From Adineta steineri (lineage: Eukaryota; Rotifera; Eurotatoria; Adinetida; Adinetidae), in the NCBI GenBank assembly GCA_905250115.1, contig CAJNOI010000033.1:460206-524205 (forward strand): DNA of 64,000 nucleotides, written 5' to 3'. A model generated the notes under the pieces. The model ran no database searches, was not told where the DNA came from, and saw only the letters and a program-made list of their open reading frames with translations. Position numbers and translations under genes: made by a program. This document shows, piece after piece, positions 59,426 to 64,000 of this stretch. Position 1 is the stretch's first letter, and every line of letters begins with the position of its first letter.

Positions 59426-62400
59426 TTATTGTTCATTAACATGGCAATGAGTTTCTTTAAGATGCAATGCATCACATTCGAGTTTCTATTTAAAAAAGAA
59501 TTAAAATAAATTTGAAGAGTAATAGTATTTTGCTTTTACTTTGAGTGCTTCACGTCGACGATATTCCATTTTAGCTTTTTCGACTCGAACCCAGTATGGT
59601 ACATTTTCAATACTTGAACGAATTATTTTACAAAATAAAACTAATAAATGCTGAAATCAAATATTAATATTAGATTAATCAAATAAAACAAAGAATATAT
59701 TCTACTAACTTCAATACAAATAAGTAGAAAAATTTCTGCAGCAAATGGAAGTCTTGGTACTAATCGTCGAAAAACTCCACGAATTGAACAAAATATACAA
59801 TTAACAATAATTGCTGCTACAATCATATATTCCATAATTTTCTTTAACAAAAAAATAAAAATTAAACATTTGATATATTTCTAATAAAAATATATTGATT
59901 TGTACCTGCCAATGACCAATATCTTTAACCCGTTGTGAAAAAGGTCTTTGATAAATCATACATAATTTAAATGCATCAGTACGTATTTCAAGTATATTAT
60001 TTATCAAAGAAAAGAATGCTGCAAGAGGAAATAATGTTGATAAAAATATAATATAACCAAATTGAATAACTAATTCAAGATAATCTTCATATAAATCAGG
60101 CCATTTAGGTTGTAAACATTCAATTTCAGCTTGTGATAATGATAATGTTTCAAAACTAGGTATAGTATCACGTGGATTAAATGAAGAATCAATAAGAATA
60201 TCATCGACAGGTTTTGTTTGTTTCGAAGTATTCCATTGATCAAGAATACGTTTAAGTTCATTATTAAGATCTTTTCGTTCTGTATATTTTGTATGTTCTT
60301 TTTTACTTAATTGAATTAAAAAAGATAAACGAGTATTTGAAACAATATAAGGAATAATTGCTTCCTAAATAAAGATATATATATATGAATTTTTATTATT
60401 CTCAAGAGTAGAATAAAGAAATGCGATTATTTTCTTACTTTAATATGATCCCAGAATTGTTTGATAACGAAAATGGTAATTAATTGCTAAAAAAACGACA
60501 TTATCTATAGATGATATATATATATATTTTAATTTTACTTACATCAGATAATCGAATATATTTATGTGTGAAGAAAGCAATATAAAAAACACCCAAATAT
60601 GAATTAACACATGCACACTAAAATTCAAAGAACGATTTTATCTTATTTAATTAAGCAAATAAAATTTACAGCAAACATTTTTGCAATGATTTGATTATCA
60701 TGTGTACGTTGTTCTCGATAATTTTCTACAAAAAAAACATTAGTCATTATTATTTTCGAATATAAAACTTTTTTACCTCGGTCTGTTAACCATCGACAAA
60801 CATATTTATAAACATCATCAAAAATAGTTGTTACTAATGCTAATAAAACTTTTGGAAATAATTCTGTTAATGACATTAATGCTAGTTGAAAAGAGTTTTT
60901 TATTAGAAATTTTTTTTGATAACATATAATAATAATTACGTGGTAGACGACCTGCTTTCAATTGTCGATCAATCCAACTTTGCAAACGAATAATAAAAAC
61001 AATACAAAATGAAACAAGTACTAGATTTATAATAAGCATTGGAATTGTCACAAAACAACGAAATAATAAGCGTTTCCAATCTGGATAATATGGTTCATAT
61101 TTATCTGTAACAGGTGATCGACGTAATTCACCTTTATATGTTGTTCGAGTTTCTTCTAATTGTTCCATATCAAGTGTATTCCATTCATATGCTAATTCAG
61201 CTTGTCGTCGTCGCCAAAAAATAAGAAATCCTGTTGCCCAAATAATATTTAAAAATGCATTGATGACAAAAAGTTTATCATCAAGTTCCTGAAAATAAAA
61301 TAAAGCGAAATTAATGCGAAGGAACTGCTGTTAGGTTTATATATTATTAATTTTCTTATGATGAATTAATAATCATACTACTTCACATGCATCAAAACAA
61401 ATAGATCAATCATTTCGATGTTTGTCTAGTATGACCCACATCTCGCTCAACAGTTCAGTAAAATTACAAACCTGACTTTGTCCAGTATGATACCAAATAT
61501 AAATGCCATAAATAGCTGGAAGACAAAGTGCTTTTGTATAAAAACTGTCAAAGAAAAAACAAACATAATTAAAACAACAAAATATTATTTTTTTATATAC
61601 CTTAACCAACAGAAATAAAGAGCAATTTTAACACCGAAATATTGTCGAATATCCTCTAGAAATAGTTTAATCTATTTAAATAAATTTAATTCTTATTTCA
61701 TTAATACCAATTGGTTGTGGTTTAAGAACATTCTTTGGCCATACCCATATGTCTCTTAAGTGATTTAATTGCTCTTTATTATGTAATGGAATGATTTGTC
61801 GAATTAAATTTTTTTCTAAACCTCGTTGAACTAAATAAATGTTTATTTCATTTCATATAAGATTCAATAATATTAAATTATTACTTAATGATTGATCAAT
61901 TTTAAATTTAATTCCATTTAAAATATGATCTTCATTAATTCTTATTGAATAAAGAAGATGAAGAACAATTGATTGTCGTTCTTGTGTACTAAAAAATTTA
62001 TCTTCATCTTCTACACCTAAATTAAACATAAACTAAAATGAATATGATTATTAATAAATATGTCTTTTACCTTGATAAAATTCTAATTCATTGAACAAGA
62101 ATGCTTGATAACCACCACCAAACTCTTGTTTTATTGGTTTTTCTAATTGAAGAGCATCGGCACCCTTCAAAATTCTATACAAAACAAACTAAATCATATT
62201 TATATTTAAAAACAAATCTTTACCTTTCATAAGTAAAGGTTAAATAAAATCCATAAACACCTATTTCGATAAATAAATATAAATTATTTATCAAAAAAAA
62301 ATAATCTATTCAATTTTCACCAGTAGTAAAATGATATTTGATCGAAATGCGAATATCTGATTCAAGTTGAAGGAATTTTTCGAGAAACCAAATAATTACA

Positions 62401-62603
62401 TTATTATCGATACGTGCTGGGAATGTTAATAATACATCACAATCATAATTTGTATGAGCATTTAACCATAAACGATTTGTAATTGCTGATGAGAAATTAG
62501 CGAATCGTTTATGAAATACAGACTTAACTAAAAATTATACATAAAATATGTTGTAAAATCAACTACAAAATTTTTATCTACCATCTGTTAAATGTTCAGA
62601 CAT
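59426..62603 (-). CDS. Anoctamin (TMEM16), ANO10-like, 17 exons
   Basis: Exons in transcription order: 62603-62582, 62527-62321, 62260-62224, 62174-62071, 62016-61885, 61830-61708, 61655-61601, 61544-61472, 61288-60940, 60881-60777, 60725-60670, 60617-60543, 60486-60439, 60364-59906, 59841-59710, 59650-59540, 59485-59426; 715 residues. It is recognised by the anoctamin pattern: DIRQYFGVKIALYFCWL before the first helix, KALCLPAIYGIYIWY, ELAYEWNTLDMEQLEETR, YYPDWKRLLFRCF, VNSYLGVFYIAFF, and PLAAFFSLINNILEIRTDAFK with RPFSQRVKDIGHWQ, typical of the calcium-site and dimer region in ANO8/10. Family role: phospholipid scrambling or ion conduction in ER or plasma membrane. The last intron is optional: reading through also gives a stop (tail YYYSSNLF). 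Confidence 0.88.
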
Positions 62604-62885
62604 AATCTAATCTTTTTTGTTCTTTTTTACATCTAAATAGAATAATAAAATCTGCTTTTTTTTGTTTCTGTTTGTTCGCTTGTTTAACACAGATCTTTAC
62701 GAAGACAATAGAGATACAAAAACAAAATGTTGCACTTCTGATACCGGTTGAAAAGAGAAAGAGAGAGTGAGACAAAAAAACAAAATGAATAAATCATCTG
62801 AATACAAAGTTTCATATGAGGACGGCAAAAAAAAGAAGAAAAACAAAGTATGTCTTTTTTTGCACAATAATTTTGTTTTAGATCC

Positions 62886-64000
62886 TTATGTAGGATTTTG
62901 TTTAACAGAACCAATAAAATCATAAATAAGTTGTTGTAATTCATTTGCTTTGAGTTCACTTATACGAATTACATCTTCATGAACAGGTTCATATGTTGTA
63001 TCATAATCCCATAAACATTTATTAGTTATTAATGCAAGGCCAAGTGTACGAAAACCACAGTGAGCAGCTAATGTTACTTCATGAACTGTTGACATACCTA
63101 AAAGAAAAATATTAATTTAAGAAGTAAAAAAGACAAGTTAGAAGTTTTATTTTACCAACAGCATCACCACCAAGTAATCGAAGCATATTAATTTCAGCTA
63201 TAGTTTCATAACATGGACCACCTGAAATTAAAATGAATAGAATAAATAAAATACAAACAAAAATTCTTATTTACCTAATCCACAATAGACTCCTTCACGT
63301 AATTCAACACTATGTTTTGACGCTATTTGTTTCATTTTTGATAAATATTGACGATCATATGCATGACCAACAGGTGGAAAACGTGGTCCTTTAAAATAAA
63401 AGTTATAAAACTTAATATGTTCAATATTGTGATCTTACCAAATCTAAAATAAATATAAAATAAATTAATTCAAAACAATAAAATCTTTTTGTTTCTTATT
63501 ACCGTTCATCATTATGTCCAATAAGTGGATTATTACCAGCGAGATTAGGAAAATTTAAATGATCTTTAATTAACATAATATCGCCAACACTATATCCTTT
63601 ATTAACACCACCAGCAGCACTAAATATAAATATTCATTCAAGATAAAAAATATTAGAAAAAAATTCCAAAACATACCATGTTACAATAAGTGTATGTGCA
63701 CCGAGCATACGCATTACTCGCACTGGAAAAGCACACTAGAAGCGAAAAAAGAAAATAAATTTATAAATTATTTCATATTAATCACTAGCAAAATTTTCTC
63801 AGCAGCAATAAAAAATTCTTTTCACTACAAATTATCAATGAAGAGAATAATTACGATAAATCTATTTTTAGATTTAATTATTACCGTAATATGAATTCAT
63901 CTGTAAAAATAGCTTCTATGATAAAAGATCTCTAATTAACAATAAATGAGTAAATGCACTAAAATAATAACAAAATATATATACCGTTGCTGTAGTATAT
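62886..64000 (-). CDS. PNP: Purine nucleoside phosphorylase, 3' part, 5' end beyond window
   Basis: Partial; exons on the minus strand: 64000-63985 (partial), 63735-63677, 63619-63503, 63443-63439, 63388-63275, 63221-63156, 63097-62886. The product is collinear with trimeric PNP: CAFPVRVMRMLG, VTCAAGG, VGDIMLIKDHLNFP, GNNPLIGHNDERFGPRFPP, GLGGPCYET (substrate Glu), GDAVGMSTVHEV, LITNK (base-binding Asn) and a late His (VHEDVI). The enzyme phosphorolyses purine nucleosides in purine salvage in the cytosol. The exon at 63439-63443 is only 5 nt long, yet needed to encode ERFGPRF in frame. The 64000-63985 exon rests on phase and splice signals alone. Confidence 0.9.

Noticed and set aside
1-64000. 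CRISPR array, bacterial operons, ribosome-binding sites
   Set aside because: Spliced genes, TATA boxes and AATAAA signals show eukaryotic DNA; no regularly spaced direct repeats of CRISPR type were seen.
1-64000. tRNA or rRNA genes
   Set aside because: I looked for TPsiC-box (GGTTCGA) sequences with matching acceptor stems and found none convincing; the GGGAATCGAAGC near 48857 has no clover-leaf around it.

Overview
The window looks like nuclear DNA from a microscopic invertebrate, most likely a bdelloid rotifer. It is AT-rich, most introns are 49-80 bp with GT/AG ends, and animal genes (Ku70, an anoctamin, an ABCC transporter, purine nucleoside phosphorylase, an RNF213-like giant ATPase, an LTA4H-type aminopeptidase) sit beside genes of bacterial or plant character. 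The latter include a DYW-type PPR protein, a Sir2-like protein, an EutQ-like cupin, an SDR remnant and an intronless GT61-like glycosyltransferase. Intergenic spacers carry TGTGGG-like motifs, which resemble the repeat reported for bdelloid telomeres. The species assignment is inference.

Layout. 0.1-3.1 kb: a nine-exon PPR-DYW gene. 3.4-8.3 kb: two tandem papain-family genes whose catalytic residues are substituted, plus an orphan copy of their last exon. 9.4 kb: a small secreted protein. 10.4-12.6 kb: an LTA4H-like M1 aminopeptidase. 13.1-15.4 kb: a membrane-anchored NYN-RNase-like protein followed by a nucleotidyltransferase-like protein with no visible start. 15.8-16.7 kb (-): a sirtuin-like gene. 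17.7 kb: an SDR remnant. 18.2-22.1 kb (-): an ABCC transporter. 23.6-41.4 kb: one 11-exon, about 5,750-residue RNF213/mysterin-like gene. 41.7-43 kb: a cupin and a cysteine-rich peptide. 43.4-47 kb: Ku70 (cut by a 100-N gap), an unidentified fragment, an RBR E3 ligase and an Mpo1-like membrane protein. 47.1-50.6 kb: a long coiled-coil protein with transposon-like sequence in two introns. 51.3-56 kb: a Cys-rich zinc-finger protein (-), a gene-poor stretch and a GT61-like glycosyltransferase. 57.1-64 kb (-): an F-box-like protein, an anoctamin and the 3' part of PNP, which runs off the right edge.

There is no operon logic as in bacteria; genes have separate functions. Shared themes are nucleic-acid and genome maintenance (Ku70, NYN RNase, PPR-DYW, nucleotidyltransferase), ubiquitin signalling (RNF213-like, RBR, F-box) and likely surface or secreted proteins (dead proteases, small secreted proteins).

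The observations most worth following are: (i) a family of compact 45-72 bp intergenic elements with a G-rich GGGTGTGGG-like left arm and a C-rich right arm, mostly placed just after stop codons; (ii) tandem papain-like proteins with active-site Cys replaced by Thr and a mucin-like anchored tail; (iii) a mysterin-like giant with no visible RING or RZ finger but apparent ubiquitin-like/RA-like modules at its C terminus; and (iv) a PPR-DYW gene with four 297-bp coding repeats, only one of which has an intron. Exon boundaries were worked out by hand from splice signals, reading phase and family similarity.
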